Source of the DNA: UBA3824 sp017541145
Lineage (GTDB): Bacteria > Bacteroidota > Bacteroidia > Bacteroidales > UBA3824
Direction: 5' to 3'
NCBI GenBank assembly: GCA_947168365.1
Contig: CAMVLO010000083.1
Coordinates: 1-13,708, forward strand
Length of the DNA stretch: 13,708 bases
Numbering within the stretch: position 1 is the stretch's first letter; every line of letters begins with the position of its first letter. The position numbers and the translations under genes are program-made. The notes below the pieces were generated by a model. The model was not told where the DNA came from and searched no databases. It saw only the letters and a program-made list of their open reading frames with translations. Shown here piece after piece: positions 6,014 to 13,708 of the stretch.

Positions 6014-7537
6014 TTATTGTCTTTTAGATTTAAAAAATTCTTCAAAGAAATTTAGTTGTTCTTGATTTGGTACTTTGGATAAGTGAAATCCGTTGTGCAT
6101 TATCATTACTGTTTCTGTATCTTTCTGATATTTTGACCAATGCGGCAAACCATCGCCGTTGGGATTTCCTGTTTTTATGAAATTTATCCAATATTGTTTC
6201 ATGATATTAGACATCTTGGTTTCGATGTCGTTGAAAGGTGCGATGTTCCAACCGTAAATAAAAACCATTTCGTCGCCGTGATTTGCTCCTCTTGGTGATT
6301 TTATAAATGAGTTATCGCTTTTTTGGTCAAAGTAATAAAGGTAAACGTTTGATTTTCCGGTTTTTGACTGAAGATTTGCCCATGCCCAAGTGCCCCAAGC
6401 AAACGATCCGTCTCTAAATACATCTGCCATTGCGCATTTGGTTGTGTAACTTTTGGATATCGGATACAATTTCAACAATTTGTCGGAGTACGAACCGTAA
6501 TGCATTCTTATATTTTGTTCAAATGTTCCTTTATCAATATCAAAACTCATTATCCAACCTTCGTCCGAATTGCTGCCAATCAAGATGTTAACATCGTTGT
6601 AATCGCCTTTTTCATAAAGTTTGTATTGATCGTCGGTTATTACATATCCGTCAACTACGGGCCAAAACTCTTCCAATTGTGTACTGTCTGCTATTTTTTT
6701 GAACGGAAGTCTTCTCAATGCTTTCAAACTTTTGGCTTTTAGGCTTTTCTGAAATTCAAGACCGATTTTTTCTGCTGATTTTGCTGTACAAATCGCTGTA
6801 TTTCCGCCGCGTTTGTTTGCTACCGGCCAAAATGATCCTCCGCTTTCTGAGATTGCGTTTTTAAAAAGTCCTTTGCAAAGTGGTGAAGCGCATAATACGC
6901 TTACTGAAATTCCGCCTGCCGATTGTCCTGCTATTGTTACGTTTTCCGGATCTCCGCCAAAATTAGAGATATTGTCATGTACCCATTGTAATGCTTTTAT
7001 TTGATCCATCAATCCGTAATTTCCTGAAGTTCCGCGTGTTGATTCGTTGCTTAATGCCGGTAGCGACATAAATCCGAATGCTCCTAAACGATATTCTATG
7101 CTTACATATACAATTCCTTCTTTTACAAAACTATCCATTGTGCCGGCGTATGTTCCGTTTAGAAATCCTCCGCCGTGAATCATTACAAATACCGGAAGTT
7201 TGTCGTCGGCAGATTTTGCCGGAGTCTCTACGCTGAGATACAAACAATCTTCGCTGCATGGCATCGGGTTTGGATCGTTTTCGTCTATAGGTTGAGGCGG
7301 ACGGTTTGCCCAATCTTTGGCTTTGTAAACGCCTTGCCACGGAGCTTTGTCTACAGGTGGTTTCCATCGCAAGTTTCCTACCGGTGGCTCTGCGTATGGA
7401 ATGGCTTTGTAAAGCGCAAAGCCGTTATGCAGTTCCCCTTCTATCTCGCCTTGCGCAACTTTGGTTTTTAGTATTTGCGCATTTGTTATAGCCGGAATTA
7501 GTGATATTGTTAGTAATAATGATAATAGCTTTTTCAT
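6014..7537 (-). CDS. Secreted type-B carboxylesterase
   Basis: This 507-aa protein belongs to the type-B carboxylesterase family (COesterase, the acetylcholinesterase-like alpha/beta hydrolases), which hydrolyses carboxylic esters. A Sec signal peptide (MKKLLSLLLTISLIPAITNA, cleaved before QI) directs it to the periplasm. Using the ATG at 7537, the visible features are IPYAEPPVG, EDCLYLSV, the oxyanion HGGGF (121-125), NYGLMDQ, FGGDP, the nucleophile elbow GQSAGG with Ser206, the acidic Glu326 in SNSDEG and His420 in ANHGDE, so the triad is complete. A longer frame begins at a TTG (7567), but that codon lies within the -7 box TATCTTTG, so ATG 7537 is preferred. It is divergent from the GH2 gene, which suggests but does not prove a joint role in glycan or aromatic-ester breakdown. 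Its substrate is unknown. Confidence 0.92.
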   Translation of the reverse strand: MKKLLSLLLTISLIPAITNAQILKTKVAQGEIEGELHNGFALYKAIPYAEPPVGNLRWKPPVDKAPWQGVYKAKDWANRPPQPIDENDPNPMPCSEDCLYLSVETPAKSADDKLPVFVMIHGGGFLNGTYAGTMDSFVKEGIVYVSIEYRLGAFGFMSLPALSNESTRGTSGNYGLMDQIKALQWVHDNISNFGGDPENVTIAGQSAGGISVSVLCASPLCKGLFKNAISESGGSFWPVANKRGGNTAICTAKSAEKIGLEFQKSLKAKSLKALRRLPFKKIADSTQLEEFWPVVDGYVITDDQYKLYEKGDYNDVNILIGSNSDEGWIMSFDIDKGTFEQNIRMHYGSYSDKLLKLYPISKSYTTKCAMADVFRDGSFAWGTWAWANLQSKTGKSNVYLYYFDQKSDNSFIKSPRGANHGDEMVFIYGWNIAPFNDIETKMSNIMKQYWINFIKTGNPNGDGLPHWSKYQKDTETVMIMHNGFHLSKVPNQEQLNFFEEFFKSKRQ

Positions 7538-7564
7538 AATGTTATGATTTTTTTTGTGCATGTG

Positions 7565-7572
7565 CAAAGATA
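7565..7572 (-). promoter_or_regulatory. -7 box of the carboxylesterase promoter
   Basis: On the minus strand TATCTTTG is an exact TAnnTTTG match, placing the transcription start near 7559 and giving a leader of about 22 bases before the ATG at 7537. No clear TTG was seen at -33. Confidence 0.6.
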
Positions 7573-7653
7573 AAATCTTTTTCTGTTTTTCGGATAAAAA
7601 TTTGTTGTTTGAATTTATTATTTAAAAATATAGGTATTTTGTACATTTATATT

Positions 7654-7683
7654 TTTGCCTTATTAGAAAATTATATATCTTTA
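7654..7683 (+). promoter_or_regulatory. Promoter of the GH2 gene
   Basis: TTTG at 7654-7657, an 18-bp spacer and TATCTTTA at 7676-7683 (last base differs from TAnnTTTG) form a promoter. Transcription would start near 7690, about 21 bases before the ATG at 7711. This start lies downstream of the alternative start at 7609 and so excludes it. Confidence 0.55.
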
Positions 7684-7710
7684 CCACGAACTTTACTAAA
7701 TCTATATTCA

Positions 7711-10200
7711 ATGAAAAATTTAAAAATATTTTTGCCGATTGCAGCGGCATTTGTTGTTGGTTGCAGCAATTCTGACACTTCGGTTCGTACTTCTGAAAAT
7801 TTTAATTACGACTGGAAATTCTCTTTACAAGCTGATTCTAATGCTGTTACCGGAGACTATGACGACAGCAATTGGAGAGTCCTTAATCTTCCTCACGATT
7901 GGTCTATTGAGCAGGATTTTTCTGAAACAGCACTTTGCGGACCCGGTGGTGGTGCGTTGCCGGGAGGTTACGGTGTTTACAGAAAACATTTCACAATTCC
8001 GGCTCAAGATTCTGTTAAACAAATCTTTGTTTGTTTTGATGGTGTTTATTGGCAATCAACAGTTTATGTTAATGGCAAAAAAGTTGGTTTTCGTCCTAAC
8101 GGTTATGTAAGTTTTCAATACGACATCTCTGAATATCTGAAATTCGGAGAAGACAATTTGATTTCTGTTACTGTTGACAATTCTGACCAACCTAATTCCC
8201 GTTGGTATTCGGGTTCGGGTATTTACAGAAATGTTTACTTGAAAAAAGTTAACAAAGAACATGTTATCGAGTCCGAGACTTTTGTTACAACTTCCGATAT
8301 TACAGACAATTCTGCCAATGTTACAATTTCTACTCAGATTAGTGGCGAAGGTGAATACGATATTGATATCAAAGTTTTTAACCCTGACGGAACAGTTGCT
8401 GCCAAACTCAACGATAATATTTCGGCTAACAACTTGAAAACTTTCAACAATCTTACTGTTAACAATCCTTTGCTTTGGACTCCCGATTCTCCGAAGATTT
8501 ATTCTGCTGAAATTGCATTGAGTAAAAACGGTAAACTTCTTGATAATTACAAAACTACATTCGGTATCAGATATTTTTCTTTTGATAATACCGACGGATT
8601 CAAACTCAATGGCAAAGTTGTAAGAATCAACGGAGTTTGTAATCATCATGATTTAGGTGCGTTAGGTACTGCGGTAAATCATACGGCATTGAAACGTCAG
8701 CTTAGAATACTCAAAGAAATGGGTTGCAATTCTATCCGTACTTCTCACAATCCTCCGGCAGTAGAATTATTAAACCTTTGCGATTCAATGGGATTTATCG
8801 TTATGGACGAGGCGTTTGATATGTGGGCTAAGAAAAAAACGGTTAACGACTACGGACGTTATTTTGCTCAGTGGCACGAAAAAGATTTAACCGATTTTAT
8901 CAAACGTGACCGCAATCACCCTTCTGTAATTATCTGGTCGGTCGGTAACGAGATATTGGAACAATGGTCTGATATCAATACCGATACTCTTGATATCGCA
9001 AAAGCAAATCTGATGTTCAATTTTGCTGCTCAATTGTCTAAAGGCGACAGCAATTCGGATTCTTTGCATGTAAACTCATTATTATGCAAAAAACTTGTTG
9101 ACTTAGTAAAATCTGTTGACCCTACACGACCGGTTACAACCGGAAACAACGAAACCGAACCTTTCAACCTTTTGTTTAAAGCCAACGCATTGGATATCAT
9201 CGGTTTCAATTATCATGATTACAATTGGGGCGAGGCATTCAAACAGAAATATCCGTCAAAACCGTTGATTATTACTGAGGCTGTTTCTGCGCTTCAGACA
9301 CGAGGAAATTATATCATGCCGGCTGATACTCAGTATTTGTGGCCTGCGCGTTGGGATTTGCCGTTTGAAACTCCCGACCACAAATGTTCAGCTTATGACA
9401 ATACACGTGCGCCGTGGGGTTCTACTCACGAAACAACTTTAAAAGCATTCCAAAAATATCCTTGGGTTTCAGGTATATACGTTTGGACAGGTTTTGATTA
9501 TCTCGGAGAACCAACTCCGTATGGCTGGCCGTCAAGAAGCTCTTTCTTCGGAATTATTGACTTGGCAGGATTCCCGAAAGATGTTTACTATTTGTATCAG
9601 TCATTATGGCGAAAAGATATCGATGTTTTACATTTGTTACCTCATTGGAATTGGAAACAAGGCGAAACAATAGAAGTTTGGGCTTATACAAATCTCAAAG
9701 AAGTAGAACTTTTCTTAAATGGCAAATCGCTTGGTAAAAAGTCATTTGAAAATGATAAATTACATATTTCGTGGGATGTACCTTTTGAAAAAGGTGAATT
9801 GAAAGCCGTTGGTAAAAACTCCAAAGGCGAAGAAGTAACAGCCGTAGTAAAAACCGCAGAAACAGCATCAAAACTTGTTGCAAGTGTTGACGGTTCAGAA
9901 ATCTTGGCTGACGGTGCAGATCTCAGTTTCGTAACTTTCGATATTACTGATGACAACGGAACTTTGGTGCCGGATGCTTGCAACATGATTAATTTTGAAA
10001 TTTCGGGTGCGGGCGAAATCGCAGGACTTGACAACGGCGACCAAAACTCTCACGAGAAATTCCAAGGAAACAAACATTCTGCATTCAACGGCAAAGTTTT
10101 ATGTATCGTAAAATCAAAACGCGGCGAAAAAGGTACAATTACTCTTACCGCCAAAGCCGACGGTTTGAAAGATGCTGTTGTTACAATCAAAACAAAATAG
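7711..10200 (+). CDS. GH2 family beta-galactosidase-type lipoprotein
   Basis: This 829-aa glycoside hydrolase family 2 enzyme cleaves terminal beta-linked sugars by a retaining mechanism; beta-galactosidase is the usual activity in this subgroup, with beta-glucuronidase or beta-mannosidase less likely. A lipoprotein signal (MKNLKIFLPIAAAFVVGC) makes Cys18 the anchor. The domains are a sugar-binding jelly roll (about 28-180; LPHDWSIEQDF, RWYSGSGIYRNVYL), an Ig-like domain (about 185-288), a TIM barrel (about 295-590; RINGVCNHHDLG, SIRTSHNPP, MDEAFDMW) and two C-terminal beta domains (about 640-715, DUF4982-like with VELFLNGKSLGKK; about 720-829, Ig-like). The acid/base Glu414 lies in VGNEI and the nucleophile Glu523 in LIITEA. 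The length is normal for the family. The frame is open upstream to 7609, but the promoter position supports 7711. No SusC/SusD partner is adjacent. Confidence 0.94.
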   Translation: MKNLKIFLPIAAAFVVGCSNSDTSVRTSENFNYDWKFSLQADSNAVTGDYDDSNWRVLNLPHDWSIEQDFSETALCGPGGGALPGGYGVYRKHFTIPAQDSVKQIFVCFDGVYWQSTVYVNGKKVGFRPNGYVSFQYDISEYLKFGEDNLISVTVDNSDQPNSRWYSGSGIYRNVYLKKVNKEHVIESETFVTTSDITDNSANVTISTQISGEGEYDIDIKVFNPDGTVAAKLNDNISANNLKTFNNLTVNNPLLWTPDSPKIYSAEIALSKNGKLLDNYKTTFGIRYFSFDNTDGFKLNGKVVRINGVCNHHDLGALGTAVNHTALKRQLRILKEMGCNSIRTSHNPPAVELLNLCDSMGFIVMDEAFDMWAKKKTVNDYGRYFAQWHEKDLTDFIKRDRNHPSVIIWSVGNEILEQWSDINTDTLDIAKANLMFNFAAQLSKGDSNSDSLHVNSLLCKKLVDLVKSVDPTRPVTTGNNETEPFNLLFKANALDIIGFNYHDYNWGEAFKQKYPSKPLIITEAVSALQTRGNYIMPADTQYLWPARWDLPFETPDHKCSAYDNTRAPWGSTHETTLKAFQKYPWVSGIYVWTGFDYLGEPTPYGWPSRSSFFGIIDLAGFPKDVYYLYQSLWRKDIDVLHLLPHWNWKQGETIEVWAYTNLKEVELFLNGKSLGKKSFENDKLHISWDVPFEKGELKAVGKNSKGEEVTAVVKTAETASKLVASVDGSEILADGADLSFVTFDITDDNGTLVPDACNMINFEISGAGEIAGLDNGDQNSHEKFQGNKHSAFNGKVLCIVKSKRGEKGTITLTAKADGLKDAVVTIKTK

Positions 10201-10234
10201 CTTTTTTATTATAACATCTTTCTTGTTTTTTTTC

Positions 10235-10296
10235 AACATCTTTTTCTGTTACGGAAATTCAATGTTCTGTAATACGAAAAAGATGTTTTATTTTAC
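10235..10296 (+). terminator. Long-stem intrinsic terminator after the GH2 gene
   Basis: AACATCTTTTTC (10235-10246) pairs perfectly with GAAAAAGATGTT (10276-10287); the inner TGTTAC and GTAATA add six pairs after one bulge. TTATTTT follows. A partial extra copy of the 5' arm (AACATCTTTC) occurs at about 10213, of unknown significance. Confidence 0.75.
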
Positions 10297-10317
10297 CTTT
10301 TTGTTTAGGTTTTTTGT

Positions 10318-10349
10318 TTTGGGACTTTAAAATAAAATTGTGATATTTG
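10318..10349 (+). promoter_or_regulatory. Probable promoter of the lipoprotein/TPR operon
   Basis: TTTG at 10318-10321, a 20-bp spacer and GATATTTG at 10342-10349 (first base differs from consensus) place a start near 10356, about 37 bases before the ATG at 10393. Confidence 0.4.
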
Positions 10350-10392
10350 GACTGTCAATAATTGAATATATTTTTTAGTAAACGTTTTGACA

Positions 10393-11463
10393 ATGAAACC
10401 TTTATTATATTTATTTTTGAGTATTTATTGTTTTATGCTGCTTGATTGCGCCGCTAACAACGACGAAATTCCTGAGCCTGAAAATTCTGTTTATTATTGG
10501 AAAACCGTTTTTTCGCCCGACAGCCTTGAATCGCAATTCTTGAAACAATATCATGTTAAAAAAATATACCTGAGATATTTTGATGTAATTGTTGACAAAA
10601 ACAATCAACTAATGCCCAATGCAACAGTCCGTTTCAAAAAAACACCGTCAGAAGATTTACAAATTATCCCTACCGTGTTTATTGTAGAGCGATGCCTTGA
10701 ACACAATATCGATACTCTTGCCAAAACATTGGTAGACAGAATATTGAAAATGAACGAAACCCATAAAATAAAAGGTGTAAAAGAGATTGAAATAGATTGC
10801 GATTGGACTCGCAACTCTCAACAAAAATATTTCAATTTCCTTACTTTGGTTCATCAATACCTCAAGAAAAAAAACATGAAACTCTCTGTAACAATCCGTC
10901 TGCACCAACTCAACATGAAAACTCCGCCTTGCGATTACGGAGTGTTGATGTTGTACAATACAGGCAATTACAAAGATATTAGTGTTGAAAATCCTATACT
11001 CGGATACAAAGAATGTTCACCATATTTCAAATATATCAAAGATTACAAATTGCCGCTTTGCGTAGCATTCCCGAATTTCAAATGGTTGGTATTGTTCAGA
11101 AAAGGTGTTTACAACAATATAATCTACAATCAAAACCTTGCTGATACAATGCTTTTTGAGAAAATTGATGACAAAACATACAAAGTAATACGCAGCAAAG
11201 ATATTCCGATATTTATGAGCAACGCCGATTACAATGTAATGCTCGTAGCAGGAGATACAATCAGACTGAAACAAGCTGATTACAACGAAATTATGAAAGT
11301 AAAATCAAAAATTCATCAACTTCGTCCCGGCTTGTTGAATCAAATTATAATTTATGATCTTAACTCTAACAACATCAATAATATAAATAGCAATGAATAT
11401 GAAAAAGTTTTTGACTTTAACTGTTGTGATACTGCTAATTGCGGCTCTCAACAACAAAACTGA
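10393..11463 (+). CDS. Lipoprotein with probable glycosidase-like barrel, function unknown
   Basis: This 356-aa protein starts with a lipoprotein-like signal ending FMLLDC (Cys19; Asp before the Cys is unusual). A TTG six bases upstream is in frame, but ATG 10393 is preferred. The mature part alternates strands and helices as in a TIM barrel: KKIYLRYFDV (56-65), IIPTVFIV (91-98), KEIEIDCDWT (130-139), LSVTIRLHQ (164-172), YGVLMLYNTG (182-191) and LPLCVAFPNFKW (220-231). The IDCDW strand recalls the acidic strand ends of GH18-like and DUF3142-like barrels, so a sugar-hydrolase-like enzyme is possible but not proven. I recognise the sequence pattern as recurring in Bacteroidales, usually next to a gene like the one that follows here. 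The last 21 codons overlap the start of that gene in another frame, so the two are likely translationally coupled. Confidence 0.82.
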   Translation: MKPLLYLFLSIYCFMLLDCAANNDEIPEPENSVYYWKTVFSPDSLESQFLKQYHVKKIYLRYFDVIVDKNNQLMPNATVRFKKTPSEDLQIIPTVFIVERCLEHNIDTLAKTLVDRILKMNETHKIKGVKEIEIDCDWTRNSQQKYFNFLTLVHQYLKKKNMKLSVTIRLHQLNMKTPPCDYGVLMLYNTGNYKDISVENPILGYKECSPYFKYIKDYKLPLCVAFPNFKWLVLFRKGVYNNIIYNQNLADTMLFEKIDDKTYKVIRSKDIPIFMSNADYNVMLVAGDTIRLKQADYNEIMKVKSKIHQLRPGLLNQIIIYDLNSNNINNINSNEYEKVFDFNCCDTANCGSQQQN

Positions 11464-13426
11464 AGCATGTGGCTATTCGTTCACTACAAACTACTACATG
11501 TTTGATGTTTTTAAAACTAGTACCACTGCCAACGAATCGCGTTACATCACATTTTGGCAAAACTATGTCGGAACAAAAATCAATCCTTGGGACATCTCCG
11601 CATTGGAATATCTCACCGAAGAAGATTTGCACAATCCCGATTCATACAATCCTATCGTAACAGCTGCTCTCAAGAAAAACGATACCGAGATGTTATCTTA
11701 TCTTGAAGACCTAACTGCTTATCATAGAATCAACAGCTCACGTTACGATGCTTGGGAATATCCCTCTGAAGCCGAATTGCAACAATTCGCCCAAAAACGT
11801 AAAGACATCTATCAGCACGCCATTGCATACAACGGTACAAAACTGAAAGACCGTTATACCCTTATGGCAATGAGATGTCTGTTTCAAGACGAAGAATATT
11901 CCAAAGTAGAAGAGTTGTGGCTCTCTTCAGGCGCAAAAGCATCCGACCAAGATTGTAGAAAAACAATGATGGAACTGTTTGCAGGAGCTTTGTATCATCA
12001 GGGAAAAACAGCTGCTGCAATTAATATTTTCATGGAGCTGGGCAGTTTGCAAGATGTAAAATTCTGTCTTGACAAAAAACGTGATTTAAACGGTATCAAA
12101 GAAGTTTACGCCCGCGACCATAACAATCCGGCACTCGTTTTCCTCGTAGAAGATTTTGTTAACATGTTTCAAGAAACAATCGACGGCGAGAGCGGTCCGT
12201 GGGATTTTTATACAGTTACAAACAAACAGGCACGTGAATTTGTAAATTTTGCAAACGAAATCGCCGACAAAAAAGCCTCTAACACGCCTTTGCTCTGGAA
12301 AGAAGCCGCAGTTTTGGTAAGTTTTTACCTGAAAGATTTTGATAACGCAAAAAAATACGCTGCTCAGATGTCATCTTTGCAAGGTACTGAGTGCATGAAA
12401 GATAACGCAAGGTTAATCAAATTTTTTGTTTCAACCTACGATCAAAAATATACCTCAGCCAATGCTGCATACTATCTCAGCGAATTTAAATGGTTGGAAA
12501 GCAAATTCTCCGACCCTTTTTTCAAAAATGCGTGGATACGTATTGCGGCTCAAAACATCGCTGCGGCAAATTATGATAACACAAATTTTATAACACTTGT
12601 TTCAAATACAGTTTTCTTTATCAACGAGAAATTCTCTCTTGAGAATCTTACAATCCCGCAACTTGAAAGTTTTCTCAACTTTTTCTCCAATTCAAAGAAG
12701 GCTGACGAGTTTGAAAGATATCTGATACAAAAATCAGAAATCAATATCAATCAAATCAACGATTATATCGGAATCCGTTATCTTGGAGAAATGGATTTGG
12801 ACAAAGCAGAAGCAGCATTTTCAAAAGTTCCTGTTCATTACTACGCATCCAAAGCCATCGGCAACTATATGATGCAGCGTGATTATCATATTGAACGTTG
12901 GTTTACAACTCAAGAATGGATTGACGATTATTCTGAAGGCGACGAACCTCCTTTAAAATCCAATCAGCGACTTGAATACACCAAAGAATTGAAATCCGCA
13001 ATTGCAAAATACAATACCTCCACAGGAGATGAGCGTTGCAATTTGGCTTACAAATTGGCTGCGATGTGTTATCAAGCATCATTTTGGGGTAATTGTTGGT
13101 ATCTGTTGGAAAATTCATGGTCGATAGACGACAAGCCGAGTGATGGTCAGAAACTATTTGAACAAAAAGCACTTACTTATCTCAACGTTGCCTCCAACTT
13201 AGATTCCGATTGGCAGTTTTTGAAAAATTCATATTACGCAATCGCATGGATAAAATGGCGTAATTATGAATATTTTGATGCTTGGTGGTACAACGACAAT
13301 CAAAATCCTACTGCTGAAATGAATACAGCGATGTCAAATCTTAAATCTTGTTTCGATAAAAAGTTTGGGGTCGGCAACTGGGAGTATGCTTGTGACTATC
13401 TTATGGATTATGTAAGAGCGCATTAA
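11399..13426 (+). CDS. Secreted TPR-like helical repeat protein, function unknown
   Basis: This 675-aa protein has a signal peptide (MKKFLTLTVVILLIAALNNK, cleaved near TEA before CGYS) and then an almost wholly helical chain. Helix pairs resembling degenerate tetratricopeptide repeats include RYTLMAMRCLFQDEEYSKVEE (about 152-172), LFAGALYHQGKTAAAINIF (about 193-211), WKEAAVLVSFYLKDFDNAKKY (about 297-317), GIRYLGEMDLDKAEAAFSKV (about 465-485) and LAYKLAAMCYQASFWGNCW (about 545-563). The C-terminus is tryptophan- and tyrosine-rich. No catalytic motif was seen. Such scaffolds bind proteins or peptides. It overlaps the 10393 gene by 65 bases, so the two probably form one operon and may form a periplasmic or outer-membrane complex. 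A second ATG at 11393 lies six bases upstream; 11399 gives the better signal peptide. No clear terminator follows it. Confidence 0.85.
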   Translation: MKKFLTLTVVILLIAALNNKTEACGYSFTTNYYMFDVFKTSTTANESRYITFWQNYVGTKINPWDISALEYLTEEDLHNPDSYNPIVTAALKKNDTEMLSYLEDLTAYHRINSSRYDAWEYPSEAELQQFAQKRKDIYQHAIAYNGTKLKDRYTLMAMRCLFQDEEYSKVEELWLSSGAKASDQDCRKTMMELFAGALYHQGKTAAAINIFMELGSLQDVKFCLDKKRDLNGIKEVYARDHNNPALVFLVEDFVNMFQETIDGESGPWDFYTVTNKQAREFVNFANEIADKKASNTPLLWKEAAVLVSFYLKDFDNAKKYAAQMSSLQGTECMKDNARLIKFFVSTYDQKYTSANAAYYLSEFKWLESKFSDPFFKNAWIRIAAQNIAAANYDNTNFITLVSNTVFFINEKFSLENLTIPQLESFLNFFSNSKKADEFERYLIQKSEININQINDYIGIRYLGEMDLDKAEAAFSKVPVHYYASKAIGNYMMQRDYHIERWFTTQEWIDDYSEGDEPPLKSNQRLEYTKELKSAIAKYNTSTGDERCNLAYKLAAMCYQASFWGNCWYLLENSWSIDDKPSDGQKLFEQKALTYLNVASNLDSDWQFLKNSYYAIAWIKWRNYEYFDAWWYNDNQNPTAEMNTAMSNLKSCFDKKFGVGNWEYACDYLMDYVRAH

Positions 13427-13522
13427 AATAAATTGAAGTTTTTTCTGTTTTGACATCTTGTTTTTGCAAAGTGAAATTACAGTAAAAAAATGTTACAATT
13501 AGTTTGTGCGAACGAATTTTAT

Positions 13523-13545
13523 TCCATTGTTACGGTGTCAATGGA
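13523..13545. repeat. Inverted repeat at the left edge of the tandem array
   Basis: TCCATTG (13523-13529) is the exact reverse complement of CAATGGA (13539-13545), which belongs to the first repeat unit. It marks the boundary of the array and may be an inverted partial copy of the unit. Confidence 0.45.
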
Positions 13546-13708
13546 CTTGCGCAAACAATCTGAAGTCTTTTGACACTTGTCAATGGACTTGCGCAAACAA
13601 TCTGAAGTCTTTTGACACTTGTCAATGGACTTGCGCAAACAATCTGAAGTCTCTTGACACTTGTCAATGGACTTGCGCAAACAATCTGAAGTCTCTTGAC
13701 ACTTGTCA
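13537..13708. repeat. 42-bp tandem repeat array with phased palindromes, open at the window end
   Basis: Four complete units begin at 13537, 13579, 13621 and 13663, and a fifth begins at 13705 and runs off the window. Units 1-2 are identical and units 3-4 are identical; the pairs differ by one T to C change (CTTTTGAC versus CTCTTGAC). Each unit can fold on itself (TGTCAA with TTGACA, GACTT with AAGTC, 14-nt loop). Each junction makes the interrupted palindrome TTGACA-CT-TGTCAA (13570-13583, 13612-13625, 13654-13667). Forty-two bp is close to four B-DNA turns, so the palindromes lie on one face of the helix. There are no unique spacers, so it is not CRISPR. Because 42 is a multiple of three, one plus frame and two minus frames stay open through the array, so it could also be part of a repetitive coding sequence. 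Confidence 0.93.

Noticed and set aside
7538..7567. TTG start of the carboxylesterase at 7567
   Set aside because: The TTG is part of the -7 box TATCTTTG; the ATG at 7537 begins a clean signal peptide.
7609..7710. Longer N-terminus for the GH2 protein
   Set aside because: The predicted transcription start lies downstream of 7609, and the ATG at 7711 gives a proper lipoprotein signal peptide.
7711..10200. A polysaccharide utilisation locus built around the GH2 gene
   Set aside because: No SusC, SusD, hybrid two-component regulator or ECF sigma/anti-sigma gene is present in the window.
13537..13708. CRISPR array
   Set aside because: Units are contiguous and near-identical with no unique spacers, and no cas genes are present.

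Overview
The window looks like chromosomal DNA from an AT-rich member of the Bacteroidota, most likely Bacteroidales. The evidence is several Bacteroidota-type promoters (-33 TTTG, -7 TAnnTTTG), almost no Shine-Dalgarno sequences before start codons, many secreted proteins and lipoproteins (one with an S-D-D-D surface-export signal), and protein families typical of that phylum. No tRNA, rRNA, CRISPR array or intact transposase was seen.

Layout. 1-560 holds a terminator from an upstream gene outside the window and a roughly 330-base structured leader with its own promoter and intrinsic terminator, ending just before a 70-aa XRE-like regulator gene (561-773). 891-1468 is a secreted-protein gene with a duplicated domain, broken by two slippage-type frameshifts. 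1565-2218 is a probable surface lipoprotein. 2414-2926 is a nitroreductase. 2975-3898 (minus) is a secreted alpha/beta-hydrolase esterase. 3997-4327 (minus) is the C-terminal remnant of a VanW-family gene, followed by a gene-poor stretch with inverted repeats. 4751-5087 is a small self-contained transcription unit with a 73-aa ORF. 5139-5954 is a cell-envelope protein of a family common in Bacteroidales. 6014-7537 (minus) is a secreted type-B carboxylesterase, transcribed divergently from a GH2 beta-galactosidase-type lipoprotein (7711-10200). 10393-13426 is an overlapping two-gene operon: a lipoprotein with a probable sugar-hydrolase-like barrel and a secreted TPR-like helical protein. From 13537 to the window end lies a 42-bp tandem repeat array that runs off the end.

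Functionally this is mostly cell-envelope and carbohydrate accessory content: two esterases of different folds and a GH2 enzyme could deacylate and trim plant or host glycans, but no SusC/SusD pair is present, so it is not a standard polysaccharide utilisation locus.

The best candidates for something undescribed are (i) the 42-bp array, whose unit junctions form a 14-bp palindrome repeated every four helical turns; (ii) the structured leader with mutually exclusive hairpins before the XRE-like gene; (iii) the small promoter-to-terminator unit before the 5139 gene; and (iv) the overlapping lipoprotein/TPR gene pair.
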